Source: Rhynchopus euleeides
Taxonomy: Eukaryota; Euglenozoa; Diplonemea; Diplonemida; Diplonemidae
Direction: 5' to 3'
DNA: 64,000 nt
Assembly: GCA_963210315.1 (NCBI GenBank)
Contig: OY723248.1
Coordinates: 264,727-328,726 of the forward strand
Of this stretch, positions 20,745 through 32,054 are shown piece after piece. Each line of letters starts with the position of its first letter. Within the stretch, counting starts at the first letter, position 1. The position numbers and the translations under genes were made by a program. Below the pieces are notes generated by a model. The model was not told the DNA's origin. It saw only the letters and a list, made by a program, of their open reading frames with translations, and ran no database searches.

Positions 20745-22112
20745 GATGTCGGCCCACCCTCGGGACATCACTGCCTGGCTCGGCCCACCCTCTGGACAGG
20801 ACTGCGTGGCTCGGCCCATTCTCGGGACAGCACTGCCTAGCTCGGCCCACCCTCGGGACAGCACTGTCTGGCTCGGCCCGTTCTCGGGACAGCACTGTCT
20901 GGCTCGGCCCATTCTCGGGACAGCACTGTCTGGCTCGGCCCACCCTTGGGACAGCACTGCCTGGCTCGGCCCATTCTCGGGACAGCACTGTCTGGCTCGG
21001 CCCACCCTTGGGACAGCACTGCCTGGCTCGGCCCATTCTCGGGACAGCACTGCCTAGCTCGGCCCACCCTCGGGACAGCACTGTCTGGCTCGGCCCATTC
21101 TCGGGACAGCACTGTCTGGCTCGGCCCACCCTTGGGACAGCACTGCCTGGCTCGGCCCATTCTCGGGACAGCACTGTCTGGCTCGGCCCGTTCTCGGGAC
21201 AGCACTGTCTGGCTCGGCCCATTCTCGGGACAGCACTGTCTGGCTCGGCCCATTCTCGGGACAGCACTGTCTGGCTCGGCCCACCCTTGGGACAGCACTG
21301 CCTGGCTCGGCCCATTCTCGGGACAGCACTGTCTGGCTCGGCCCGTTCTCGGGACAGCACTGTCTGGCTCGGCCCATTCTCGGGACAGCACTGTCTGGCT
21401 CGGCCCATTCTCGGGACAGCACTGTCTGGCTCGGCCCACCCTTGGGACAGCACTGCCTGGCTCGGCCCATTCTCGGGACAGCACTGTCTGGCTCGGCCCG
21501 TTCTCGGGACAGCACTGTCTGGCTCGGCCCGTTCTCGGGACAGCACTGTCTGGCTCGGCCCATTCTCGGGACAGCACTGTCTGGCTCGGCCCATTCTCGG
21601 GACAGCACTGCCTGGCTCGGCCCATTCTCGGGACAGCACTGTCTGGCTCGGCCCGTTCTCGGGACAGCACTGTCTGGCTCGGCCCGTTCTCGGGACAGCA
21701 CTGTCTGGCTCGGCCCATTCTCGGGACAGCACTGTCTGGCTCGGCCCACCCTTGGGACAGCACTGCCTGGCTCGGCCCATTCTCGGGACAGCACTGTCTG
21801 GCTCGGCCCGTTCTCGGGACAGCACTGTCTGGCTCGGCCCGTTCTCGGGACAGCACTGTCTGGCTCGGCCCATTCTCGGGACAGCACTGTCTGGCTCGGC
21901 CCATTCTCGGGACAGCACTGCCTGGCTCGGCCCATTCTCGGGACAGCACTGTCTGGCTCGGCCCGTTCTCGGGACAGCACTGTCTGGCTCGGCCCGTTCT
22001 CGGGACAGCACTGTCTGGCTCGGCCCATTCTCGGGACAGCACTGTCTGGCTCGGCCCATTCTCGGGACATCACTGTCTGGCTCGGCCCACCCTTGGGACA
22101 GCACTGCCTGGC
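20745..22112. repeat. 31-bp minisatellite array 3 (about 44 copies)
   Basis: The unit is built on GGCTCGGCCCA, TTCTCGGGACAG and CACTGTCT, period 31 bp. Three main variants (CCCATTCTCGGG, CCCGTTCTCGGG, CCCACCCTTGGG) recur in blocks, suggesting higher-order amplification. Long open frames run through it on both strands (527-586 codons); I treat them as repeat artefacts. Confidence 0.95.
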
Positions 22113-22922
22113 TCCGCTTCGTGCCAGCACGAGCACTAGCCGTTGCTCCTGCATTGCCCCAGGCGGCCAGCTCCCATCTTGGCTTGGCCCAGGATGACAG
22201 GTTGATCTCAATGTTTACCCGTGACACGGGCCCCGCCGTGCCTTCTCGTCCTGTGAGGGCTGAACAATGCACAGGGACCGCTCGACATTATTTTTTGGGT
22301 CCAAATGCGTGCTCCCAGCTAGGGGCCACCCAACACCCCGCCCTTTTTTTTGCCTCCGATTTGGCCCATTTTCGGCCCATTTTGCCCTGCACCAGCCTGC
22401 ACTTTTTTGCACCGGCTAGCGAAGACCCCCACAGGGAATTTGTTCACCCATTTGGGACCCCCAGGGAGCCTCAAAATTGGATTTTTTTGCCGAAGATGGC
22501 CTCAGATGGCCCAAAACGATCAATTTTGGGTTCCAGAAAAAAAAATCGAAAAGTCTCCCCCTATATTTTGCAGGGTTTTTTGCCGTTTTAAACCCCGTTT
22601 TAAATAATTTAAAACGGCGTTTTAAACTTTAAAACGTTTAAAACGTTTAAAATGTTTAAAACTCGGTTTCTAACAACACTGCCCCCCTCCCCCCCCCCCT
22701 GGAGCATCAGACAGCTCGCCAAAATACCAACCAACCTCCTAGGCGGGGGAAGAACGGCTCCAAAAAATAGAACAACGCGCGAGCTGTGATCGCCCTACCC
22801 CACCCACCCCCCCTCCCCGCCGCCCTGCTGGATCGTGAAGTGACAGCAAAACATAACCCCCTCCTTCTCTCTCACCCCTCACATAGTCTCTCTCTCTCTC
22901 TCCCTCTCCCCCCCCTTTTCAT

Positions 22923-24731
22923 TCACACAAAGGGGCCCCGCTTTCCGCAGGCGTTTGCCCCGGGTCCGCGGGTGCGGGGGACATCTTGGAATGATTCCGA
23001 TATCCCGCCGCCTACAACATCAGCGAGCGTCCTCCGCTTGAAAACGCTGTCGATCTTAATCCGCGACATTTGATCTGCGCGGTCGATCCTCGAGAGGCTC
23101 GTCATCCCGCTGGTCGGAAGGGCGACCCAATCAGTATCCGTGTCGCTGTCGAGGTTGTTGCAGCTGTTCCCGCTGCTGCAGCTCCCTGCCGCAGCACCGC
23201 CACCCACCGCCGCGCCACCACCGCCCCCCGGCACCGACGACAGCACCGTGCGCTTCCTCCACTCCTCCCTCGCCTTCCCATGGAAGTGCATCCCGCGGGG
23301 CTGCACGTGGATCAGACATCGCGCCTCCTCGGCCTCCATCTGGTGATCCCCGCCACCGGCAACACCAACGCCACCAGCAACACCCTCTTGGGGCACCGCC
23401 GCACCCCCGCCTGCAACCATCCCGCGGTCCTTCAGCTGCTGCAGCCCGACGTGGGCGCAGTGGTCGATGTGGAAGTGGTAGGCAAACGAGGAGAGTCCCC
23501 ACCACCCGCAGACGCAGGACACCGGCTGGTCCGCATCAGCCACGGTGAACGAAGGCCCCACGGGGGGGATCCCGTTGGGGTAGCGCCCGATGGAGCTCAG
23601 GGAGGGCATCGCGAAGGCGCGAGACGGGGAGTAGCAGGTCAGCCTGCGGCACTCGCTCCCGGCGGAGCCGACGTCCCTCACGGGGGCGTTCTCCAGGTGG
23701 CGGTTCATCGCCTCGTCTCCAGCTGCCTGGAAGCCGCATGCGCAGATGACAGATTCGCGTGATCCCAAGCTCTTGGAGAGGTCTGGGCCCTTGTTCTTCT
23801 CGGGGGATTCAGGGGAGGTGTTTGCGAGCGGGCCTCCGTCAAGTACCTCGTCTGCCTTCGACACGGGGTGGGCGTACAGCTCGTGCCTCCGGAACACAGC
23901 GTATCTCGAGGTGAAGAAGTCGCAGATGCCACATTGATGTTTCAGGGATTTCTCAAAAAGACGCTTCCTCCTCTCTGCAGACTCAGGCGTGTGGTAGCTG
24001 TTGACGTGGCGCTGCAGGTTTGCCGTGTTGTTGAATGTCCTCAGGCAGCCCTTCTCCGTGCAGGGGATGTCCCCCTTCCGGCAGCCGCACTCCTTCCGCC
24101 TCTCGAGGAAGAACCCATCCGCTTCCTTCCTCACGCGCTCCTCCATCCCACAGGTCCCGCAGATGAATGTGCCGGTGTCGCTCTTCCGGAGGTGCGGTTG
24201 CAGGTGCTCAAAACTCCCGAAGCGGGAGTCAGACTCTGTGCCCTTGATCCTCACCCAGTCTTCCGAGGAGTTTTCAGCCCCAGACCCAGCCTTCGCCGCA
24301 GGCTTGGGCTGCGTGGGGGGTGTTTTGGCGGGCTTCTTGGGCTTCACCACCTTTGCCGTCTTGCGTCTTCGCTTCCTGCAGCTGCGGCGAGACCCCCTGA
24401 TGATGTCCCCGCTGGAGCTGTCCTCCGCATCACCCCCGCTTTGCCTGTCCTCGCTGTCGGCACCACCCCCTTGTCGCCCCTCGGTTGCCGCCAGCGCAAC
24501 TCTGCTCTCGGGGGAAGACTCTGCTTCGCGTTGCCGCTTCGTCCCGCTCAGCGCCGAAACGCACTGAGGTGCCCCCACCTCTGCCCGGCCCTGCTGGTCC
24601 TGCTGGTGGTCCTGCTGCTGCAGGGTGTGTGCCGCGTCGAGCCTGCTCCCCTGAAGGGCAAATGCAGGCGCCCCAACCCCGCCATGGGGCTGCCCCAGCG
24701 CTGGGAACGGCAGGGCGGTGGTTACAGACAT
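22923..24731 (-). CDS. C2H2 zinc-finger protein
   Basis: About 602 residues from the ATG at 24731 (MSVTTALPFP). The frame extends upstream to another ATG at 24830 (MGAYPDQLSF), and CAGGTAC at about 24775 could be part of a splice junction, so the start is uncertain. The N-terminal third is Gln/Ser/Gly rich with a basic cluster (RRSCRKRRRKTAKVVKPKK) that could be a nuclear localisation signal. The middle holds two clear fingers, CTEKGCLRTFNNTANLQRH...H (C-x4-C-x12-H-x4-H) and CGICDFFTSRYAVFRRH...H (C-x2-C-x12-H-x4-H). A cysteine pair CGTCG lies before them, and degenerate Cys/His motifs (VICACG..., VSCVCGWWG...HFHIDH) follow. The C terminus has poly-Gly/Ala. Likely a nuclear DNA- or RNA-binding protein; target unknown. 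The stop lies 234 bp from the edge of the hAT-like block. Confidence 0.7.
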   Translation of the reverse strand: MSVTTALPFPALGQPHGGVGAPAFALQGSRLDAAHTLQQQDHQQDQQGRAEVGAPQCVSALSGTKRQREAESSPESRVALAATEGRQGGGADSEDRQSGGDAEDSSSGDIIRGSRRSCRKRRRKTAKVVKPKKPAKTPPTQPKPAAKAGSGAENSSEDWVRIKGTESDSRFGSFEHLQPHLRKSDTGTFICGTCGMEERVRKEADGFFLERRKECGCRKGDIPCTEKGCLRTFNNTANLQRHVNSYHTPESAERRKRLFEKSLKHQCGICDFFTSRYAVFRRHELYAHPVSKADEVLDGGPLANTSPESPEKNKGPDLSKSLGSRESVICACGFQAAGDEAMNRHLENAPVRDVGSAGSECRRLTCYSPSRAFAMPSLSSIGRYPNGIPPVGPSFTVADADQPVSCVCGWWGLSSFAYHFHIDHCAHVGLQQLKDRGMVAGGGAAVPQEGVAGGVGVAGGGDHQMEAEEARCLIHVQPRGMHFHGKAREEWRKRTVLSSVPGGGGGAAVGGGAAAGSCSSGNSCNNLDSDTDTDWVALPTSGMTSLSRIDRADQMSRIKIDSVFKRRTLADVVGGGISESFQDVPRTRGPGANACGKRGPFV

Positions 24732-24831
24732 GGCCCCACCCTTGCGTGCCCTGCACTGTGTGCCGTGTGTCCAAGAGGTACCTGGGGGGGTGGGGTAGAT
24801 GAAGGAGAGCTGATCAGGGTAGGCACCCATC

Positions 24832-25450
24832 AAGGTGTAACCCAGCAACAGGGGAGGTGGGCGGCGTGGTGTGGTGGGGGGGGTGGGGGGATGTTGGGGA
24901 GTGGGGTGCGGGGCGGCCTTGTCACCCGGCAATGCATGCAGGCTTCGATGTGTGGCGGAAATGTCTGTGCGCCAGAACCCCCCCCGTCCCCTCCCACCCC
25001 TGCGGCTTCCAGCAGACGTGGCGGATAAAGCAGGCAATTTGCAATAAAAATCACAGGTGTGGGTGGGGTGGGGGGGGTTTGGCACAGGGGCAAAACGAAG
25101 ATCTTCAAACAAACGAAATGGGGGCTTGTTTACCGCACGAAGCACGATAGCACCGTGCCTGCATGTGGTTTTGACATTGCACAGGAGCTCTCTGTGTAAC
25201 GGCGAGCGCTCATCACCCCCCTCAGACAGCCCTCAGGCACCCCCGCTCGTTTCGTTGGCATTCCCCACCCCAAGGGCTGTGAGGGCAAGGAAATGAAAAC
25301 CCCCCTGGGAGGGAAAGAGCTGAATGGGGGAATGGGGCCACTGGAGAGAACACCGCAACACATCATACACATGCGTTGGGTAAAACCGTTGGCGCGCGTT
25401 GGGGGGGTGGGGGGGTGTTATGTCGGAGAAACAAAAACTCGGGATGGCTC
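24832..25450. other. intergenic, G-rich, no gene supported
   Basis: G/T-rich runs (24858-24900, 25058-25078, 25399-25417), and open frames only in compositionally biased phases. It probably contains the promoter/5' untranslated region of the minus-strand zinc-finger gene. Confidence 0.4.
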
Positions 25451-26451
25451 CAGGCTTGCTCCTAACATGGAATACGGAATACAGTCTCCGAAATTTCCCG
25501 ATTTTTTTCTAAGGATTTTTAGGAGGGGCAATTTATTTTTTTCTAAGGATTTTCCTTAGGAAACTTTTTCCGAGGGGGGATGAGGATGAGTCCTCCAGAC
25601 ACCCGCCCCTCTTCTGTTTCTTCCCGGCAGCCAAAAAACCGGTGTTCTTTCCAGCCAAGACCCAGATGTTCACTACCGTGGCCTCCGGCGGCTGGGGGGC
25701 TCTGCCCCCCAGACCCCCCTGTGGCTTGTACCTGTCTTGTCACCAAGTCCTTCCGCGTATGCCACTATGGCATGTCAAGAAGGGGTGTCGTTGGAAAAAA
25801 CGGTCCCGAAACCCATTTTTGCTTTCATCCGGCAGCTGATGATGGCGGGATCACTGGTCACAGGAGAGATGAGCCGTGGGCGCCGGATACCCCATCTAGC
25901 GAGTCGAACCAGTGGGAACTGTCAGGTGGCGCCGACCCGATAGGAAGTCATCAGGCCGCCCAGCGCCTCATGCTGTTGAGGCAACCATCGCATGCATCGG
26001 TCGTACGCGCCATCGGGGCTGTCCGAAGCCGCGCCCCAAAGCGCCGAGGGGACCGGAGGAAGGAGGGTGATCTACTGCGGGTGGTGGCATTGGCGGGCAC
26101 CCACTACGAGAAGGTCGTAGCGTCCGCGGCGCTAGCAGAGCTGAAGAGGTCAGCGAAGCGCACCACCCTGACCGCGCAGAACACGGGTGGTGAGCGACTG
26201 GACCTGGGGCTGCCAGTGGTGGTCTCGATCGAGGAGGCCTTCACCATGCGGTTCCGGTCGCGGCAGTCGTACCGAAACGAGCGCCCATGAGTGATTTGTG
26301 ACAGAATTTTCCAAGGCAGTGCACTGCGTGAGGTTGTGGGACTGGCACAGGGAACTGTTGGGTCAGAAATCCAAGGCAAAAATCCTTAGAAAAAAGCAGG
26401 AATACATTTCCGGAATTTTGGCTATTTTTCAAGGAATACGGAGCAAGCCTG
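25451..26451. mobile_element. 1.0 kb hAT-like non-autonomous element
   Basis: TIR CAGGCTTGCTCC at 25451-25462 is matched exactly by its complement at 26440-26451. The 8-bp duplication GATGGCTC is perfect (25443-25450 and 26452-26459). Subterminal arms also mirror each other (GGAATAC and TTTTTTCTAAGGATTTTT versus AAAAATCCTTAGAAAAAA). Inside are one copy of an interspersed repeat (25660-25850) and a plus-strand frame whose end (about 26067-26117) resembles the last part of an OTU domain (RVVALAGTHYEKV). No transposase is seen. Confidence 0.85.
25660..25850 (+). repeat. interspersed repeat, copy 1
   Basis: Shares CACTACCGTGGCCTCCGGCG, the hairpin GGGGGGCTCTGCCCCCC, ACCAAGTCCTT, GGTCCCGAAA.CCATTTTT and TCCGGCA with copies at 32340 and 32515. 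It lies inside the 25451-26451 hAT-like element. Confidence 0.75.
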
Positions 26452-26459
26452 GATGGCTC

Positions 26460-27089
26460 AAGCCCAGGCAAGATGCGGTGCACGATCACCTCCACAATTC
26501 ACCCCCTCCCCTCCGGTGGGGCAAGCCATCCCAAGCTGATTTTTTTGCTGTTGAAACACCCCCCCAAAAAAAAAAGCTCATACCCAAAGCACGGCCCTGC
26601 TTTGCGCGTTATTGGAATTCGGACATCAACCATAATACACAATGCCACAGCCACATGCCCTCCTCCCCGTCCACCCTGCCGCTGAACGCACTATAGCAAA
26701 TGTCGTTGCCCCAGCGACAGCCCCCCCACAATTTTTTTTCTCCCAACAAGGTACTTGTCAGGCGGAAATGCAGCGATAGGGGAAGTGCTAGGTGCTTGCC
26801 GTCACACACAGTCTTATGCGCCTGCCAATCACACACCAACACTTCCGCAGGCAAAATTTTCTGTGTGTGTCGTGCGATCAACGAAAAACTTTTTCTCGTT
26901 TACCTTTCGTATTTCTTCACGAATGATCCTGCACGACTCCAGCTATATTTTGCAGTGTAAAAAAAACGTTCGACAGGCCACAACCTCCCCCCTCTCTCTC
27001 CGCAGGCACAGGCCTGCCTGAGTGTAGATTAAAAATCAGCACACACCCTCCCCGCCCCAGGCCAGGGCCTTCCGCATGCCGGAAGCAGG
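26460..27089. other. intergenic, no gene supported
   Basis: A run of A at 26564-26574 and C/T-rich segments; frames on both strands are short. It lies 3' of the DUF3754-like gene, whose terminator region it may contain. Confidence 0.4.
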
Positions 27090-29076
27090 CTAGTCATCAG
27101 CCTTCAGGTTGAACTCATGGAGGTGCGCGGTGGGAACCTTCTGCGTCCACTCTGCAGGCGTCATGGTGATGAGGTACCTCCCCTGGCTGTCCTGAGCTAT
27201 GAGTCGGAGCGAGAGCAGCTTGGCAACAGCATCTGCGACGTCGAAGTTGAGCTCCAGGCCGAATCTGCTCCTGAGGAAGTCCTCTGAACGACGGTCCACA
27301 TCCGACGCAGAGCTGGGGCCGTGCACCCACAGGAAGAAGTAGGCCACGATGAGCTCCTTAAGCTCTTGCGCCTTCACGTCGTCCACAAGCTGCGACATCA
27401 CAGACATGCCCTGCGCGTGGTTGTGCCGCTGCTCCCACTCGTGCACCTCACGCATGTAACAGTCCTGTGGCAGGTTGGGTGGTGGAGGTGGGGGTGATGT
27501 TTCCCTCCGTGAAAAGGGCATTGTGTGAAGCTGTGTAGACCCGTGCATCATAGAGAGGGGAGAACAGCAGGTGCCTGCCAACCCTGAAGCCATACCCTGA
27601 GGTTGGTGTAGTATGTGTAGAGCACGGAGCACTGCCGTGCCATGGCAACCAGCAGCAGCTGCAGGAGCACGAGGTTGCCGCCGTTCTGTTCCTCGTCAGT
27701 AAGGCCCTCGAGGGTGGCGTACACCACCATCAGCCCCATCACTGCGTAGATCGCCACCTGCAGGAAGTCGAAGGGGCGGAGGAACACCTCTTTGAAGGGA
27801 AACACCCCTTCCAGGTCGCCGAACTGTGGGGGTGGGTGTGTGGTGTGGTGGGGAGCAGCCTCACTCAGCAAGATGGAGGGGCATGGTGGGGCAGGGGGCC
27901 TGCGCTGCTGGGCTGCTGGGCTGCTGCAAGATGGGCACAGCAGTGGCGTGTGGTGTGCGGCGGTGACCTCCCCTTCTGCAATAGCATACCGGGACGTTCA
28001 CGAAAAGTGACACAACTACGCCGGGTCGGTTTGGGGTGGTGCTCTGGGCCCCGTCTGAGGCTTCAGGGCTTCCCTTCCGCCTCCGCAGGCCGCCCTGTAC
28101 CTTCTTCTGGTTGGAATCGGCAGGCACGTCGCGGGAGACAGGCACCACCGTAGGTGCAGTGGGCTGCGGCCAGTACACAAGGATCGCATTCTCAAATGTC
28201 GGCTCCTGCAGCACAGGGGGGTGGGCGGTGGGTGCATGGTCTCCAGTGAGTGAGTCTATAGCGGCAACAGGTGACATCAAGGAGAACGTGGGTAAATCCC
28301 TGCCTCCCTAGAAATAAGAGCCGCAGCTCTGGACACACCTGCACTGTCAGCTTGCTAAACATCAGGTTCAGGATCCCAGACTCCTTGCAGCGAGACTCCA
28401 GCGACACGCGCGACTTCACGGCATCCGCATGCCTCGCCTTCCCGGCTTTGCTCCCCCCACCTGCAGCACCCCCTGCCGCCTTCTCCCTTGAGAACAGCGC
28501 CTTGACCTTCGCGCTGAACACCTGGCAGACGAGATTCAGCTTCTCCGTAATCATGTAATCGGTGGCGGACACCTTGCCCCTCCCGCGTGTGAAGATCATC
28601 ATCCTCTCAGCGAATACGGGAAGGGCGGTGCTGCTGTACGGAGGCGCTGGCACCGACGGTTTCACAAGGTGCATCTCCTTCTTGAAGTATGACCGCAGCA
28701 CGGTGTCATCAAGGTGCTCCCACTTGATCTCCGTTGGGAAGTTGAAGCTGTATTGCCCCTCCATCGCGTCATCGAATGTGCTCTCATCGATGAAAGAATA
28801 CTGGGCTGCGGAGAGCAGGCGCAGCACGTCTGCGATAAAGGCATTGCACTCCTCCTGAGTCCTCATCCCACCGTCGATGCCTGCGCGGATGCGCTGAGCG
28901 ATGTTGTCGTAGTACACACCGACAACCACACGCAACCCTGACACCATCCCACGGAAGTCGTCCCCCTTGTCGGGGTTGGTGAGCTCCACAAGCGCCTCCA
29001 CGAGCTCGTCGATGGCAACGGGGAGGAACGACGTCTCCTCCTCTGGCGCCTCACCGCCTGCAGCTGTGTGCGCCAT
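27090..29076 (-). CDS. DUF3754 / TMEM143-like membrane protein, four exons
   Basis: Exons: 29076..28339, 28205..28101, 27823..27596, 27464..27090. All junctions are GT...AG and phase 0, giving 481 residues (MAHTAAGGEA... to ...NLKADD). Features match the DUF3754/TMEM143 family as I know it: a helical N-terminal domain; FTRGRGKVSATDYMI; then EPTFENAILVYWP, and a DVP...FGDLEGVFPF stretch corresponding to the family's FRDIPMADLE.VFP motif. A hydrophobic hairpin follows (FLQVAIYAVMGLMVVYATL and LVLLQLLLVAMARQCSVLY). The C-terminal domain LVDDVKAQELKELIVAYFFLW...FGLELNFDVADAVAKLLSLRLI resembles the family's LVDDVEEQE.KE..LAY...L end. Vertebrate TMEM143 is mitochondrial; location here is inferred, as is the absence of known catalysis. 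A 10-kDa Gly/Ala-Lys linker in exon 1 is probably lineage-specific. Confidence 0.75.
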
Positions 29077-32039
29077 GGTGCAGCCTTGCAGGCACCTGGT
29101 GGGGGGGGTTGTGGGGTGAAAAGCGGAGAACTGCAGATAATCAGGTCCCAGCAGTGTTATGAAGTCTGATGGTGGGCCAGAGTCACAACATGAAGCGTGC
29201 CAACAGCGGGGGCATGGGGGCACGGGTGATTCCGAGGGGTGGGGAGGGGTGGTTTTTGATGACCTGGTGTTATCAGATGTGGGGACAGAGGGGGGGCGAT
29301 GACAGCAGGGCGGCGGCTGAGGAGGCAGGGTGAAGAGAGCTGCCGGCACACACACCCACCCTTCACCACCGCCTCCCCTCCCCCTCACCAAGCCCTCCTC
29401 CCTCCCGCATGACCCACCCTCTTGTCCAGGACTCTTCAGCCATCTAGTACATTTAGTACATCCATTGATTCTATCCCATCATGTTGCTGCGTTGGCAACA
29501 AGGTTGAGGCCGAACCAACACCGCCTCTTCCAAACAACTTACACAGAGCGGCAAGGAGGAACCAGGCAGGCATGCTGTTTGTGGTGTCTGTGAGCTAGAC
29601 GACTGCAGTTTGACCTGCCTCAACGGCCTGTTTTACGGGGTTTCGACAAACATAACCATGGGGCCTGTTCTTCCCCCCCGTTGGCACCCTTCCTGCAAGC
29701 AGGGTTTGAGGGGCAAACATTTCAGAGACCTTCAGAGCATAGGCGGGGGGGAGGGGCCTCTCGTATCAAACGGCTGGGGCACGGAGAGAGGGAGGTGTGG
29801 CTTGCCGTTATGCAAACTAATATCAATCGCGGAGGGGGGGGGGGGGTTGCTTGTATGTTTGTTTCTGCGACTGGGTTCGACCTGAGGGAGCCCTGGTCAA
29901 GTCAAAGCCTGGCCCGGGGCTCCTACGGTCAGGGTGTCGAATGATTTCGGATTATGTGTGGTGAGTTAGCGCAGGTGCGGTCGGCATTTGAATAGTGGCA
30001 AGGGAAAAGGCAGAAAATATTCCCAGCACAACAGGCTGCCCTTGCTTCCCTTACAACCCCTCGCTGGCACGGGCCAGGGGAGGGGTTGCAATGGGGCGTT
30101 GCCCGAGCATCGCTTGACTCCGACGATCTATTCTACTCTTTCCATCGCAAAAGATAAAATCCATTCTGCCGAGCTTACACAGAACGTTCACAGATGAAGC
30201 GAGAAACAGGTCGCAGGGGGCAGCAGCCACGCTGCCACAGTGCAGGAAAGACACGCACACAGCAAAAGCACAAAGCACAAGGTACAAGACACCGCAGAAG
30301 CACAAGACACTCACGACAAGAGACACGATCCGCTCTCTAGCACTGGGAGGGAGGGGGAGAGGGACGGGACTATTCAAGCAGGCCCGGGGTTATTTGGGTT
30401 GATATTACAAGACCCCTCCCCATTTTTTCTTGTTCGTTCTTCCAGGGTCCAAACCTATGACACACGGAACTAAGGGGGTGGTGGTAGTGGTGGGTGGTGG
30501 TGGGGGTCGCTGGCAGAGCCGATTGAGGGCGGAGCCCGCCCTCACATGCATTGGTTTGGCGCGAAGTGGCATTGTTTGGCCAAACAGCCACGGCCTATCG
30601 CGACAGGTCGTGACGTATTTCCAACAATATCGACCAGTCCCACACCCACACCCTTATCTGAAGGATGCGCCTTTGAAATGATACAAGATATACGAAGAAT
30701 GACACGTGTCCCACACCGAAGTGTCAGAACACACACTCATACGGGTGCCTAGGGCCTGTGACGGGCGGGGCATTGCCCCCGATCTCCATAGGACCCGCTT
30801 GGCCAGGCGGGCCAACACCATTGCCACCACAGGGCATGTTCCTGAGAAAGGTGCATGCGACAGCAGGGTGCGTTGGGCGCCTGACGAAGATATTCAAGGG
30901 AGGGGGGGCTGGCTCTGAAGCGCAGAAAAAGTGGGTGCTGTCACACAAGAGTAAGAGTGTCAGGCTGGCAGGCGGAGAGAGAGCTTGGCAGGACAGGGCA
31001 CCCGCCACAGCTGTGAGGCAACCATGTCTCTAAGCAAGCGCCGGCGGTGCGATGCAGCGGAGCTTTGCGCTCAGTCTCGGCTGTTTGGGGGGAGGGGGGT
31101 GGGGGGGTGTCGGTGGGGACGTAAGCACGCGTCAGGTGGCACATAACACCACCTGATTTTGACCCGAGTTTGATGGCATTTGGTGGTGGTACACTGGGGT
31201 TTTTCGGAAGCTGTTCGGGCAAAAATCAGGTGGGAACACAAGACACGAACGCCAAGGTTTTTGTCGAACACAGAGCGCACCGGGGGGAGGACCGTGGTGT
31301 CGAGGTATTTCACCATACCTGTGGGACGGGCGACTCCGACAGGCACGTCCGCCCGCACGTCCTGATCTCCTCATTGCTCGGTGATATGGTCAGCGCCGCT
31401 TCAAACCAACGCTGCAGGGTGGTTGGGTGGATGAGTGGGTGGGTGTAACACGCCTCGATCGAAGCACCTCACCACGGCAATAACTCGATCAAATCGGGGG
31501 GGGGGGGGGCAATGATGCTGACACAACGCGCCACGAATTGCCACAACCCCACTGGCTATAGTCACACCTGTTGGGGCGAACGCGACACCACTGCACCGTG
31601 CCTCGGCGGTGTCATGGGGATGGGAGTCAGAGACTTCGGACGCGGCACGCTTCGGGGGCCCATGGTTCTCTCCCAGAGCACGCTCCCTGTGTGCCTGCCA
31701 CAGCCTGCAGAGCAGGATCAGCCTGTGGGTGTTGCAGGTGTGCAGCCGGTGCGGAGAGTGAGAAATCATGCAGAGTGCCACTCCTGTGGACTCCCCTCGA
31801 GCCATCCTGTCGCAATCTGTGTGCCAGCTTTGGCACCTCAATAAATCAACTGCGAGGAGGCTGTTGCCCTGCAACTAACGAATGCCATGCAGGAGGGGAG
31901 GGGCGAGGGGAGGGCCAACACTTTGCAACAGCTATGACGTGCCATATTCTACACCTGTGCCACACACACACACACACACACATGTGTGTGTGTGTCACAC
32001 GCATCCACCCCCCCCCCCCCCTCCCACCGACTCTCTCTC
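29077..32039. other. intergenic with scattered protein-like frames
   Basis: No gene is firmly supported. The least biased frame is minus 31358-31071 (RADVPVGVARPTG then KYLDTTVLPPVRSVFDKN and LGVRVLCSHLIFART), which reads like protein but has no visible partner exon or family. A (CA)n/(TG)n dinucleotide palindrome lies at 31965-31995. Poly-G runs occur at 29837-29847 and 31497-31510. Confidence 0.35.
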
Positions 32040-32054
32040 CAGGCATGTCGCTAA

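Larger units (their letters stand above)
3361..22681. mobile_element. 19.3 kb hAT-like block with inverted ends and 8-bp target duplication
   Basis: The left end reads CATTGTTGTTAG at 3361; the right end, read on the minus strand from 22681, is CAGTGTTGTTAG (11 of 12 match). Behind both ends are matching subterminal arms built from TTTTAAACG-type repeats (3378-3416 continuing at 6771-6815; mirrored at 22575-22665). Both arms contain a TTTTAAATTA.TTTAAAACGG.GTTTAAAACGG segment. CCCCCCTC flanks the block directly on both sides (3353-3360 and 22682-22689). TIRs starting CA(G/T)TG and 8-bp duplications are the hAT hallmark. I see no hAT transposase or BED finger inside, so it is probably non-autonomous and enlarged by later insertions. 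The C-rich flank weakens the duplication somewhat, but its exact position against the TIRs argues for it. The alternative is two separate inverted copies of a small element. Confidence 0.6.

Noticed and set aside
17570-22112. Possible CRISPR array
   Set aside because: The 31-bp units abut each other with no unique spacers, and the genome is eukaryotic.
20512-22591. Long frames on both strands through the third satellite array
   Set aside because: Same reason: repeat-driven openness on both strands, with flanks that do not resemble exons.
31965-31995. (CA)n/(TG)n palindrome as a regulatory site
   Set aside because: A simple dinucleotide repeat junction; no supporting context.
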